This document shows positions 44,009 to 55,803 of a stretch of DNA of 64,000 nucleotides, in pieces. How positions within the stretch are numbered: the first letter of the stretch is position 1; every line of letters starts with the position of its first letter. The notes under the pieces were generated by a model. That model was not told the origin of the DNA and did not search any database. It saw nothing but the letters and a program-made list of their open reading frames with translations. The stretch is taken from NCBI GenBank assembly GCA_038207625.1, contig JBBQZO010000003.1:310001-374000 (forward strand), in the 5' to 3' direction. The position numbers were made by a program, and so were the translations under genes. Source of the stretch: JBBQZO01 sp038207625. GTDB taxonomy: Bacteria > Pseudomonadota > Gammaproteobacteria > Burkholderiales > Burkholderiaceae_D.

Positions 44009-44040
44009 AAAAAAAGCGCGCCGGGATCGCAGCGCGCTTT
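44009..44040 (-). terminator. Intrinsic terminator of the cytochrome c gene
   Basis: On the minus strand a 9-bp stem (44040-44032 with 44021-44013) is followed by a T run down to 44009, about 20 nt after the cytochrome stop. Confidence 0.85.
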
Positions 44041-44061
44041 CTTTGTGTCGGACCGCAGAAA

Positions 44062-44370
44062 TTATTTCTGCGACAGTACCCACTTGACCAGGGTCCGCGC
44101 TTCTGCCTCGGTCACCTGCGGGTTCGCTGGCATCGGGACCGCGCCCCACGAACCGGAACCACCTTTCATGACCTTGTGGGTCAGCTTTTCTTCCGCATCT
44201 TTTTGACCGGCGTATTTGGCCGCGACATCTTTGTACGCAGGGCCCACCAGTTTCGTCGCAATGGCGTGGCAAGCCATGCAATTTTTTGCTTTTGCCAAAT
44301 CGGCATTCGCCATCGCGCCTGTCGATGCAAACGCTGACAATACCAAACCTACCAACAAGGACCGTTTCAT
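44062..44370 (-). CDS. Small cytochrome c, class I (c551-like)
   Basis: The 102-residue precursor has a signal peptide (about 1-22, ending AMANA). The mature protein of about 80 residues carries CMACH for covalent heme, the GPAYKDVAAKY segment and the distal methionine region (VPMPANPQ), ending in TLVKWVLSQK. It is a periplasmic electron carrier. The ATG at 44370 has GGAG 6 nt upstream. Single gene with its own terminator. Confidence 0.94.
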   Translation of the reverse strand: MKRSLLVGLVLSAFASTGAMANADLAKAKNCMACHAIATKLVGPAYKDVAAKYAGQKDAEEKLTHKVMKGGSGSWGAVPMPANPQVTEAEARTLVKWVLSQK

Positions 44371-44574
44371 CGTATTCTCCATAGTGACTAGCTGCCGCAT
44401 TTTACCGCGTTTCCGTGAGCAAATGCCGACGGTAGTAGCGCAACAACGGCTCAGGGTGTCGCCCGGTTGACCGCTGCCGACAATCGCCCCGGTGGCGCCG
44501 GCGCCAAAGCGCCGACGATTATTACACCCCGGCACGCATTTGTTTGTATGATGCAGGTAGACAAGGAGCTTTTG

Positions 44575-44799
44575 ATGCCACTGATTCTTTTGATTGCCGC
44601 ATTGTGCGGGCTGAAATACTTTGAAGTTTGGCGTTTTACCGAAATGTCCTGGTGGTGGGTCATCGGCTTGATGGTGTTCGCCTTCATCTGGTTCGAGTTC
44701 ATCGAGAAAATTTTCGGTTTGGACAAGCGCAAGGCGCACAACATCGACGAGCAGCGCCGCAAAGACAGGATCAAGCAAAGCTTCGACAAACACCAATAA
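44575..44799 (+). CDS. Small Trp-rich inner-membrane protein
   Basis: The 74-residue protein has two hydrophobic segments (about 1-13 and 24-42, WWWVIGLMVFAFIWFEFI) and a charged C-terminal tail (LDKRKAHNIDEQRRKDRIKQ). It matches the small tryptophan-rich family (TIGR04438 as I recall it) common in betaproteobacteria; function unknown. AAGGAG lies 7 nt before the ATG. Confidence 0.85.
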   Translation: MPLILLIAALCGLKYFEVWRFTEMSWWWVIGLMVFAFIWFEFIEKIFGLDKRKAHNIDEQRRKDRIKQSFDKHQ

Positions 44800-44813
44800 A
44801 CGCAGCGCCCGAC

Positions 44814-44854
44814 ACACAGCGCGCGCATGGCCAGCTGCCATGCGCGCGCTGTGT
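44814..44854. repeat. 18-bp perfect hairpin after the Trp-rich gene
   Basis: Arms 44814-44831 and 44837-44854 are exact reverse complements around a 5-nt loop. No T tract follows, so it is a stable 3'-end structure or boundary element and not a standard terminator. Confidence 0.8.
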
Positions 44855-45155
44855 CATATGCGCCGCCCGTTTGGCGACTCGCGGCACACTTGCCAGACGA
44901 CGTCAGCGCGACCACGCTGGCCAGCTCCCCGGCCAGCTTGCTGCCTGTGAGCGTGCGGCGCGCGCCGTGCAGCCGGCTCGCAGCAGCAGCCATCACATCA
45001 TCGTCTGGCGCACGCCGCCGACCTTCTTGCCGGTCCAGCGCGAACTGCCGGCCACCAGATTAGCCTGCGCGCGGGCGACTGCCAAATAGCTGCCGTGCGC
45101 GGCGGTGAGTCATATAAACTATCACGGACACACATTCCGACAGAAAACCATATCG
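44855..45155. other. Intergenic before the LysR gene
   Basis: About 300 bp with no gene recognised. G+C-rich until about 45100, then A+T-richer just before the LysR start (promoter expected there). Confidence 0.4.
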
Positions 45156-46052
45156 ATGAACCTGGAACTGCGCCAGCTGCGCTACTTCGTGACGGTGGCC
45201 GAGGAACTTCATTTCGGCAAGGCCGCGCTGCGCCTGCACATGACCCAGCCACCGCTGTCGCAAACCATCCTGGCGCTCGAGCAGATGCTGGGCGCGCAGC
45301 TGTTCGAGCGCAACCGGCGCAGTGTCGCGCTCACGCCGGCCGGCCACGCACTGCTGCCGGAGGCGCGCCGTATGCTGGCCCAGGCGCGCGAGTTGCCCGA
45401 GCTGGTGCGCCGCGCCGCCACCGGCGAAGTGGGCCGGCTGTCGCTCGCCTTCATCTCGTCGGCCGACTACAGCGTGCTGCCGCCCTTCCTGCGCGCCTAC
45501 CGGGCCGCCTATCCGCAGGTGCAGATCGCGCTGCAGGAGGCCACCACCGACGTGCAGCTGGACGATCTGCTGCACGGGCGCATCGACGCCGGCCTGTTGA
45601 TTCCGCCGCTGCCCGACAAGGCGCGCGTCGAGCTCGACTACCTGGCGGTGCTGACTGAACCGCTGGTGCTGGCCGCGCCGACCGGCTTGCTGAGCCAGCG
45701 CGGACCGGTGCGTTTGGCCGCGCTGCCGTCGATGCCGCTGATCATCTTCCCGCGCCCGATCGCGCCGGCGCTGCACGACGCCATCCTGGCCTGCTTTCGC
45801 GCGGCCGGCATCACGCCGGAGATCGGCCAGCAGGCGATCCAGATGCAAACCATCGTCAGCCTGGTGTCGGCCGGCATGGGAATCGCCCTCGTGCCACAAT
45901 CGGTGTCCAATCTGATGCGCCCCGGCGTAGAATACCGGGCGCTGCGCGACCCCAGCCCGCAGGTCGAGACGGGGCTGGCCTGGCGACGCGACAATGACTC
46001 GCCGGTCTTGCGCGGCTTTTTGGAACTACTACGAAAGAACATCTCATGTTGA
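45156..46052 (+). CDS. LysR-family transcriptional regulator
   Basis: The 298-residue protein has the LysR winged HTH at the N terminus (LRQLRYFVTVAEELHFGKAA, then PPLSQTILALEQMLGAQLFE) and a periplasmic-binding-protein-like effector domain (about 90-295). It is close to the CatR/BenM-CynR type by its AEELHFGKAALRLHMTQPP start. Its stop overlaps the lgt start by 7 nt, so lgt is at least partly on its transcript. Its own target is not evident; LysR genes often act on divergent neighbours and none lies directly upstream. Confidence 0.93.
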   Translation: MNLELRQLRYFVTVAEELHFGKAALRLHMTQPPLSQTILALEQMLGAQLFERNRRSVALTPAGHALLPEARRMLAQARELPELVRRAATGEVGRLSLAFISSADYSVLPPFLRAYRAAYPQVQIALQEATTDVQLDDLLHGRIDAGLLIPPLPDKARVELDYLAVLTEPLVLAAPTGLLSQRGPVRLAALPSMPLIIFPRPIAPALHDAILACFRAAGITPEIGQQAIQMQTIVSLVSAGMGIALVPQSVSNLMRPGVEYRALRDPSPQVETGLAWRRDNDSPVLRGFLELLRKNISC

Positions 46053-46858
46053 TACACCCGATGCCCGACCCCGTCGCATTTTCGATCGGCCCCGTGCATG
46101 TGCACTGGTACGGCCTGATGTATGTGCTGGCGTTTGCCATGTTTATTGTGCTCGGACGGGTGCGCATCAAGCAGCCACACATCGCCGCGCTGGGCTGGAA
46201 GAATATCGACCTCGACGACATGCTGTTTTACGGCATGCTCGGCGTCGTGCTGGGCGGACGACTGGGCGAGGTGCTGTTCTACCGGCCGGCGTTCTTCCTG
46301 GCCAATCCGCTGGAAATTTTCATGGTCTGGCACGGCGGCATGTCCTTTCACGGCGGCTTCCTCGGCGTGATGCTGGCGATGGCACTGTGGGCCCGCAAGG
46401 CGGGGCGCAATCTGCTCGACGTGTACGACTTCATCGCCCCGCTGGTGCCGCTCGGCTACGCGGCCGGGCGGATCGGCAACTTCATCAACGCCGAACTGCC
46501 CGGCCGGGTGGCCGACGCGTCGCTGCCGTGGGCCATGATCTGGCCCAACGTGGATGCGCTGCCGCGCCACCCGTCGCCGATCTACCAGGCGCTGATCGAC
46601 GGCCTGTTGGTGTTCATCATCCTGTGGCTGTACGCGCGCAAGGCGCGACCACGGCTGGCGGTGGGCGCGATGTACACGCTGCTGTACGGCTGCGCGCGTT
46701 TCTTCACCGAATATTTCCGCACCCCGGACTACGAGGTGACGTTTGGTGGCATCACGATTTCATCGGGCCAGTTGCTGTCGCTGCCGATGATCGTGGCTGG
46801 CATCGCGATGCTGACATGGGTCTACACCCGCGCGTCGAAAACCGTCGCCAAAACCTGA
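46046..46858 (+). CDS. lgt: Prolipoprotein diacylglyceryl transferase
   Basis: The 270-residue inner-membrane enzyme has about seven TM segments. It transfers diacylglyceryl to the lipobox cysteine of prolipoproteins, the first step of lipoprotein maturation. Signature motifs are intact: VHWYGLMY, GGRLGEVLFY, MSFHGGFLG and GRIGNFINAELPGR. The start at 46046 overlaps the LysR gene by 7 nt. It is essential in most Gram-negatives. Confidence 0.97.
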   Translation: MLIHPMPDPVAFSIGPVHVHWYGLMYVLAFAMFIVLGRVRIKQPHIAALGWKNIDLDDMLFYGMLGVVLGGRLGEVLFYRPAFFLANPLEIFMVWHGGMSFHGGFLGVMLAMALWARKAGRNLLDVYDFIAPLVPLGYAAGRIGNFINAELPGRVADASLPWAMIWPNVDALPRHPSPIYQALIDGLLVFIILWLYARKARPRLAVGAMYTLLYGCARFFTEYFRTPDYEVTFGGITISSGQLLSLPMIVAGIAMLTWVYTRASKTVAKT

Positions 46859-47003
46859 CTGACCGTGCCGCCGCCGGCGTGGGCAGGCCGCCACATACCC
46901 GCGGGGGCGCGACGCGCTGCAGCGCAGGCAATCCGTCGCATCCACGCCTCAGCCGCACACGGTTGACGCGATCGGGCCGATTGGCGAGCTCGACGACGCG
47001 GTA

Positions 47004-47040
47004 AGATAGCTTGCCATGCACCGTGCATGGCAAGCTATCT
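47004..47040. promoter_or_regulatory. 37-nt perfect palindrome before the P-type ATPase gene
   Basis: Two 18-nt arms (47004-47021 and 47023-47040) are exact reverse complements around one C. The palindrome ends 15 nt before the ATG, with a TAAGAT -10-like box at its left edge (47002-47007). It could be an operator or a leader hairpin that hides the ribosome site. No T tract follows. Confidence 0.8.
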
Positions 47041-47055
47041 GCGAACGGGAAACCC

Positions 47056-49614
<2,559 letters not shown>

Positions 49615-49783
49615 ACGCAGGCGCGCCGACCTGAGCACACGCGTACTGACCTGAACGCCGCATCCGGTGGCGGCGCAAACTGGCGGCCCGTCTGTGCGGC
49701 GCCACGTCCCGTCGACGTTGGCCCGTTTGTCCGTTCGCCCCGCCCCGTCGACGTGCGTCCATTGCCCCTGCCGATTGTTTCGA

Positions 49784-49813
49784 TTGACAACTGACCAGCG
49801 GTCAGCATATCAT
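49784..49813 (+). promoter_or_regulatory. Promoter of the SDR gene
   Basis: A perfect -35 (TTGACA, 49784-49789), an 18-bp spacer and TATCAT (49808-49813, five of six matches). The first operator sits entirely in the spacer. Confidence 0.8.
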
Positions 49814-49837
49814 CGCCATTCAACTGACCGGCGGTCA
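49791..49837. promoter_or_regulatory. Two TGACC-N3-GGTCA operators on the SDR promoter
   Basis: CTGACCAGCGGTCAG (49791-49805) and TGACCGGCGGTCA (49825-49837) are perfect inverted repeats with centres 33 bp apart, about three helical turns, so two dimers would bind the same face. One blocks the core promoter, the other lies near the start of transcription. The TetR gene at 50752 is the likely source of the repressor. Confidence 0.8.
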
Positions 49838-49873
49838 TTTCACCTTGACAGCCAAGCACACAAAGGAAACGAC

Positions 49874-50659
49874 ATGGATAGCATCAAGGGGAAATGGGCG
49901 CTCGTCACAGGTGCGTCGAGCGGCTTCGGGCTTGATTTCGCGCGCGAACTGGCCGAGGCCGGCGCGCATCTGGTGCTCGCTGCACGCAGCGCCGAGCCGA
50001 TGGAGCAGCTGGCCGCGCAATTGCGCGCGCAGCACCACATCGAGGTGGTCATCGAGGCGATCGACCTGGCCGAGGCGGGCGCCGCCCACCAACTGAAGCG
50101 CCGCATCGACGCGCGTGGCATCGCCATCGATGTGCTGATCAACAACGCCGGCGTGGGCGTGTTTGGCGCCTTTCTCGAGCAGCCGCTGGAGAAGACCATG
50201 TCGATGCTGCAGCTGAACATGATGGCGTTGACCGAATTGACCCACCTGTTCGCCGCCCCGATGGTCCAACGCGGTGGCGGCCATATTCTGCTGGTGGCCA
50301 GCATCGGCGGCTATCAGGCCACGCCCTGCTATGCGGCCTATTCCGCCTCCAAGGCGTACGTGCTGCTGTTCGGTGAAGCGCTCAATGTCGAGCTGGCGCC
50401 GCACAAAGTGAAGGTCAGCGTGCTCTCGCCGGGCATCAGCGCCACCGGTTTTTTGAGCGTGTCCGGCCAGCGCGCCACGCCCTACCAACGCATCGCGATG
50501 ATGCAGCCCCGGCCGGTGACCCGGATCGGCCTGAAGGCCATGTTCGCCGGCAAGGCCAGTGTCGTGGCCGGCTTGGCCAACCGTCTCACCATCTTCAGCA
50601 ACCGCCTCTCGCCACGCAGCCTGCAAAGCCGGGTCGCTTACGCGCTGATGAAAAACTGA
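49874..50659 (+). CDS. Short-chain dehydrogenase/reductase
   Basis: The 261-residue enzyme has classical SDR motifs: TGASSGFG for NAD(P) binding (about 13-20), NNAG (about 92-95) and the catalytic YxxxK (YAAYSASKAY) with a preceding serine (VASIGGY). Substrate unknown. Members of this DltE-like group act on acyl, keto or lipid-like substrates. The ATG at 49874 follows AAAGGAAA. It is expressed from a clearly repressible promoter and followed 92 nt later by a TetR gene. Confidence 0.92.
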   Translation: MDSIKGKWALVTGASSGFGLDFARELAEAGAHLVLAARSAEPMEQLAAQLRAQHHIEVVIEAIDLAEAGAAHQLKRRIDARGIAIDVLINNAGVGVFGAFLEQPLEKTMSMLQLNMMALTELTHLFAAPMVQRGGGHILLVASIGGYQATPCYAAYSASKAYVLLFGEALNVELAPHKVKVSVLSPGISATGFLSVSGQRATPYQRIAMMQPRPVTRIGLKAMFAGKASVVAGLANRLTIFSNRLSPRSLQSRVAYALMKN

Positions 50660-50751
50660 GCACTGGCCATCCTGGCGTGCGCTCTGGGGTTGGCGCGGGC
50701 ACGGTTCGGGCCAGCGTGTAAAATACCGGCTCCTTCCCGCCATCGCCCACC

Positions 50752-51402
50752 ATGACCCAACGCGCCTTTTCTGCCGACGACAAAGCGGCCCGCCGCAGCG
50801 CCATCTTGCAAGTGGCGCGCGCGCTGTTTGTGCAAGATGGCCGCCAGTTGCCGTCGGCGGCGGCCATCGCCAGCGCGGCCGGCCTGGCCAAGGGCACCGT
50901 GTATCTGTATTTCCGTACCAAGGAAGAGATTTTCGTGTCGCTGCTGGCCGAGGACTTCGCCGGCCTGCTGCACGAAGTCGATGACGCGCTCACGGCGCGG
51001 CCGCAGATCAGCCATCTGATCGCCCGCATTGCCGCCTATATCGCCGCCCACCCCGAACTGTTGCGACTCGACGCGATGGCTTACAGCGTGCTCGAGCAAA
51101 ACCTCAGCGAACAGCAATTGCGCGCCTTCAAGCTCGACCTGACGCACGCGCTGGTGGCGGTCGGCGCGCGCCTGGACAGCACGCTGGGCCTGCCCGCCGG
51201 ACGCGGCGTCAGTTTGCTGCTGCGCACCTACGCACTGATCCGCGGCCTGTGGCAGTCGCTCGATTATCCGCCGGCCATGCGCGCCATTCTGGCCGACCCC
51301 GTGTTCGCGCCGATCCGGCCCGACTTTCACAGCGAGCTAGTGCAAGCCTTGGGCGAATACTGGCGCGGCGCCTTGCTGAACCCGGCGCCAAGCGCTGGCT
51401 GA
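50752..51402 (+). CDS. TetR-family regulator, likely repressor of the SDR gene
   Basis: The 216-residue protein has an N-terminal TetR HTH (about 14-62, SAAAIASAAGLAKGTVYLYF) and a C-terminal domain of the TetR_C_11-like group. It lies directly after the SDR gene, whose promoter carries two symmetric TGACC-N3-GGTCA sites; together they form a probable self-contained switch. Link by context. Confidence 0.88.
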   Translation: MTQRAFSADDKAARRSAILQVARALFVQDGRQLPSAAAIASAAGLAKGTVYLYFRTKEEIFVSLLAEDFAGLLHEVDDALTARPQISHLIARIAAYIAAHPELLRLDAMAYSVLEQNLSEQQLRAFKLDLTHALVAVGARLDSTLGLPAGRGVSLLLRTYALIRGLWQSLDYPPAMRAILADPVFAPIRPDFHSELVQALGEYWRGALLNPAPSAG

Positions 51403-51404
51403 GT

Positions 51405-51430
51405 GCGGCGCCCGAGCAATCGGGTGCCGC
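51405..51430. terminator. Hairpin between convergent genes
   Basis: An 11-bp stem (51405-51415 with 51420-51430, one G-T pair) and 4-nt loop 3 nt after the TetR stop. No T tract, so termination is uncertain. Confidence 0.45.
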
Positions 51431-51465
51431 CGCGCCAGACACCGATGTGGGCGCCGTTCCCCGTC

Positions 51466-53913
51466 TTATCCGTACGGCGTGAAGGCGACCCCGGACTGAA
51501 TCACGCCGATCAGCGCAGCTTGATTTTCGGCACTTTCGCTAAAGAAGGCCAGAGTCTGCGCCGCTGTGACCAGATGATGGTCGAGCACCCCCAGCCAATA
51601 ATCAAAGCCGCCACTGTCGGGGGCGCGGTGCATGACGTTCGCGTACAGCGCCCCGACCAGCTGCGCATTGCCGGGCTGCTCACCGTACAGGGCCTTGAAT
51701 TCGGCGGAGCTGCCGAACGCGCTGGCCAGTTCCACCAGCGTGCTGCCGCCGTCCATCGCATGGATCCAAAAACCGAGTCCGCCCGGGTCGGGCACACGAT
51801 CGAACGCGGCCTGATACAGCCGGTAGACCTGAGCGGACACGCCATCGAGGCCAATCGACCCGTCGTCAAACTGCAGGCGTTCAATAGCACTGACGACGTC
51901 GGTGCCGGCGCCGCCCGGCTTGTGCACGAAACTGGCGCCGCCGCTGGCCGGCGTGACCGTATAGTCGCTACGCAGACCGGGATAGCGCAGCTGATCGAGC
52001 CCCCCCGCGCCGTCGAGGACGTCGTTGCCCGCGCTGCCGCTGAACTGATCGCACCCGGCCGAGCCGAGTAACGCATCGTTGCCGGCGCTGCCGGCCAGCG
52101 TGGGCGCCGCACCGCCGGCTCCGCTGCCGAACGCATCGCCGCCGCGCGGCGCGCTGGCATTGCCGGCCAGATCCAGCACGGCGCCGGCCTCAAACGCCAG
52201 TTGGTAGCCGGTGTTGCCGGCCAGGGGATGCACGGGACTGATCGTCAGGGTCGAACCGGACACGTTCACGCGGCTGCTGGTGGCCGCGTCGAAGCTGTCG
52301 ACGTAGCCGCCGGCGGCGTCCTGCAACACGATCGCACCGGTTCCGCGCGCGATCGCTTCGCTAAAGTTCACGACGACGTCGGCGCCATGCATATGCACCG
52401 CCAGTAGCACCGGCGCGCGAGTATCTGGCGCCGGCGCGCTCGGGCCGGCCACGCTGAGCACATAATTGCCGGTCTGGCCCGGGTGGGCCGCACTCGCCGC
52501 CAGATAATATTGCGCCGAGCTTGACGGACTAAAGGCCATCGCACTGCCTTGGCCTGGCGCATCGAGCACCAGTGTGCCGGCGCTGTTGTACAAGGCCAGG
52601 TGGGGGCTGTCCAGCGGCCCGACATCGGCGCCCGCCAGCGTGAAGTCATAGTGCTTGCCGGCCTGCAGGGCAATACCGAACCAGTCCTGGTCCAGTGCGT
52701 TGTCGATGTGACCGGCGATGCTGGCGTTCGGGCCGATCCGGCCTGTGGAGCTGCGATTGGCGGCGAAATCGTCGGCCGGTGCGGCCGGCGCGTTTGCCCC
52801 GTACAACAGGTAGCCGCCCAGGCCGGTGCCGCCAGCGCCGCTGGACGCGCTCAGGTAATACACGGCGCTGTCGGGCGCTGTCACGCCCAGCTGGGCGCCC
52901 AGGCCGGCGCCGCTGTCGTCGTCGCTGTCGACCAACTTGCCATCGGCGTCGTACAACGCCAGATAGGGGTCACTGAGTCCGTCAAAGGCGCGCGCCTCGA
53001 GGTTGAACTGGTAGCGTTGACCGGCCACCAGACTGACCGAAAACCAGTCAGCATCGTCGAGGTTCTCGATGTGTCCGGCGACCGAACGCCCAACTGCCAG
53101 GTCGGCCGCGCCAACAATGCCGTCCGGGTGGTCGTCCGGCGCGGCATCGTCGTTGATGATCACGGCGCTGGCAATGGCACCGTCGGCATGCAGGCCGGGC
53201 GCATACGCAAGCCGGTAATCCCAATGACTCTGCGACGGCGTGCCGCTGATGACGACATCGATCTGATCGCCCGCATGCAGGGCCAGCGTCGCCGGAATAC
53301 GCACACTGCCCGCATACGGCGTGTCGGCGCCATTGCCGGCCGCCCACACCGAATTGACGTACAGGTTCACCGCCAGCGGCATCGACGCGGCATCACTGGT
53401 GAGCACGAAACTGCCGGCGTCACCGTCCAGCGTGTAGAAGTGCTCGGTCACCGGGTAGTCCGAGTCGACCGATTCGTCCATTCTGGACACGCCCGCCCCG
53501 TCGTCGATGACGGCGCCCAGCGGATGGCGTAACGCGACGCAAAAGCCGCCATCGGCTTCGAACACGGCATCGCCTTGCACCGGCACGCTCAGGCTGACGC
53601 TGACTTGTCCGGCGGCGAACGTGAGCGTGCCGGCGGGGAAGCTGGCGCCGGCGAAGTCGGCCGCGCTGGCAGGATGCGCGCCGCTGCCGGACACGCTCCA
53701 GTCCACCGATGATGGCGCGCTCAGGTCGCCGCTGCGACTGACGCTGAAGGTGAACGCGGTTACGCCATCGGCGCCCTCGTCGCCGCTGCTGGCGTCGGCA
53801 TCGATGCGCAGCAGCGGCAAGGCGGTGACGCTGACGGCATCGGCACCGGCCAGCAGGCTGGTCGCGCGCGCGGCACGCCACAACGGCGCGCTGGCAAAAT
53901 CGGGAACGGACAT
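51466..53913 (-). CDS. Large secreted RTX-type protein: Calx-beta, PPC repeats, RTX, DUF4214
   Basis: The 815-residue mosaic, N to C: a Calx-beta-like segment (about 40-150, FTFSVSRSGDLSAPSSVDW), bacterial pre-peptidase (PPC) repeats (each with DWFxxxLxAGxxYxF, about 295-390 and 405-500), an Ig-like SbsA-type domain (VLLAVHMHGADVVVNFSEAI), a short block of GxAGND RTX calcium repeats (about 630-660), and a DUF4214 region (YRLYQAAFDRVPDPGGLGFW, then ANVMHRAPDSGGFDYWLGVL). There is no Sec signal; RTX repeats suggest type I secretion to the cell surface or medium. The start at 53913 has AAGGAAG upstream. Confidence 0.87.
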   Translation of the reverse strand: MSVPDFASAPLWRAARATSLLAGADAVSVTALPLLRIDADASSGDEGADGVTAFTFSVSRSGDLSAPSSVDWSVSGSGAHPASAADFAGASFPAGTLTFAAGQVSVSLSVPVQGDAVFEADGGFCVALRHPLGAVIDDGAGVSRMDESVDSDYPVTEHFYTLDGDAGSFVLTSDAASMPLAVNLYVNSVWAAGNGADTPYAGSVRIPATLALHAGDQIDVVISGTPSQSHWDYRLAYAPGLHADGAIASAVIINDDAAPDDHPDGIVGAADLAVGRSVAGHIENLDDADWFSVSLVAGQRYQFNLEARAFDGLSDPYLALYDADGKLVDSDDDSGAGLGAQLGVTAPDSAVYYLSASSGAGGTGLGGYLLYGANAPAAPADDFAANRSSTGRIGPNASIAGHIDNALDQDWFGIALQAGKHYDFTLAGADVGPLDSPHLALYNSAGTLVLDAPGQGSAMAFSPSSSAQYYLAASAAHPGQTGNYVLSVAGPSAPAPDTRAPVLLAVHMHGADVVVNFSEAIARGTGAIVLQDAAGGYVDSFDAATSSRVNVSGSTLTISPVHPLAGNTGYQLAFEAGAVLDLAGNASAPRGGDAFGSGAGGAAPTLAGSAGNDALLGSAGCDQFSGSAGNDVLDGAGGLDQLRYPGLRSDYTVTPASGGASFVHKPGGAGTDVVSAIERLQFDDGSIGLDGVSAQVYRLYQAAFDRVPDPGGLGFWIHAMDGGSTLVELASAFGSSAEFKALYGEQPGNAQLVGALYANVMHRAPDSGGFDYWLGVLDHHLVTAAQTLAFFSESAENQAALIGVIQSGVAFTPYG

Positions 53914-54179
53914 GCTGTGTGCTTCCTTCATGATGAGGGGAACTCAGACGCAGGCCGACGTGGCCAGGCGCGCAGCATGACAATTTACCTAGCCATTATT
54001 ACAAGGCCATGACGCCCCTGCCAAATGGGAACGAGCGCAGCGAGCAGCGCGGCATAACGATCGCGGGCGGGGGGCGCCGGCACGAGCGCGCCACAGCGGG
54101 GGCATCAAACAGCGCGTCTGTGTTGCGCCACTGGCGGTGCAACGACTGCCCGGACCACACCGCCTGGCCCGTCGGGCGC

Positions 54180-54982
54180 CTAATGGATGGCGCTCCACAG
54201 CATGTAGCCGGCCAATGCGTACAAGATCAGCGCGAACAGTCGTTTGAGCTTTTGCACCGGCAGGCGATGCGCCATGTGCGCGCCCAGCGGCGCCGCCACC
54301 ACGCTGGCGCCGGCCAGCAAGGCCAGCGCGGGCAAGTAGATAAATCCGAGCGAATGGGCCGGCAGATTCGGCGCGCCCCAGCCGTAATAAATATTTGACA
54401 GCGTGCCGGCCAGCGCGACGGGGAAACCCAGCGCGGCGCTGGTGGCCACGGCGTTGTGGATTTTCACGTTACACCAACTCATGAACGGCACCGAGATGAA
54501 GCCGCCGCCCGCCCCCACCAGTCCGGACATCAGGCCGATCACGCCACCGGCGCCGAACATGCCGGATGCGCCGGGCAGCTCGCGCGCGCCGGCCGGTTTT
54601 TTCCCCAGCAGCATCTGGGTCGCCGCGAAGGCGATGAACACGCCGAAAAACAGCGCCAGCACGGTCGGATTCATTTGCTTGCCTATCCATGCGCCGCACC
54701 AGGCGCCCACCACGATACCGGGCGAAAGCAGCCACACCACCGGCCACAATACCGAGCCGTGCCGATGGTGCGCGTGCACCGAGGACATCGACGTGAACAG
54801 GATCGTCGCCAGCGAGGTCGCGATCGCCATATGCACCACCACGTCGGCGCCGAAATGCTTGGCCGTGAAAATCATGATCGTAAACGGCACCAGGATCATG
54901 CCCCCGCCGATGCCCAGCAAGCCCGCCGCGAAACCGCCCATCAGGCCCATTGCCAGAAACAGCAAGGCCAGCGGCCACGCCA

Positions 54983-54983
<1 letters not shown>
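54180..54983 (-). CDS. TauE/SafE-family sulfite/anion exporter
   Basis: The 267-residue membrane protein has about eight TM segments. It shows the duplicated TauE motif: AAGLLGIGGGMILVPF near the N terminus and SGLVGAGGGFISVPFM in the second half. The family exports sulfite or sulfonate-derived anions, or transports other small acids; the ligand is not fixed by sequence. Its ATG shares one base with the EVE stop (TGATG), so the two genes are translationally coupled. Confidence 0.9.
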
Positions 54984-55465
<482 letters not shown>

Positions 55466-55529
55466 GTCGGAGTCGTTTTCTGTGTGGCGCAGCGAATGGC
55501 GCGGCGACGCCGGCGACGTGCGCGACCAT

Positions 55530-55570
55530 AAAAAAAGCGGTTGCGCATCGAATAATGCAGCAACCGCTTC
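55530..55570 (-). terminator. Terminator after the 6S RNA
   Basis: On the minus strand AAGCGGTTG (arm near 55569-55561) pairs with CAACCGCTT (arm near 55544-55536) and runs into a stretch of T at 55537-55531. The 5' arm overlaps the 6S 3' end. Confidence 0.8.
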
Positions 55571-55752
55571 AGGAATATAGTGCCCCGCAAGTGCCGTTTA
55601 TGCCGGCATCCTGAACCTGAGGTTCAAGGTGGTCACAGTTAGTCAAATTTCGGGTTCGTCGAACGAGCGACGCTCACTCCCATCGGACAAATTTCCGCAA
55701 CCGGTGCACATAAATGGTTCAAGGAATATATGGCAATCGCGAACACTGCAGG
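55553..55752 (-). ncRNA. ssrS: 6S RNA
   Basis: Between zapA and the EVE gene, on the zapA strand, lies a tract with no ORF. It has the conserved 6S 3' element CACCTTGAACCTCAGGTTCA (minus strand, near 55636-55612; E. coli has CACCTTGAACC..GGGTTCAAGG) and a closing TGCAG/CTGCA pairing near its ends. zapA-ssrS is the conserved proteobacterial location. 6S RNA mimics an open promoter and sequesters sigma70 polymerase in stationary phase. Ends are approximate. Confidence 0.85.
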
Positions 55753-55803
55753 GTAGACGAAGTTTACTCCGATGGGCCTGCATGTCAATTCTAATTTCCA
55801 AAA

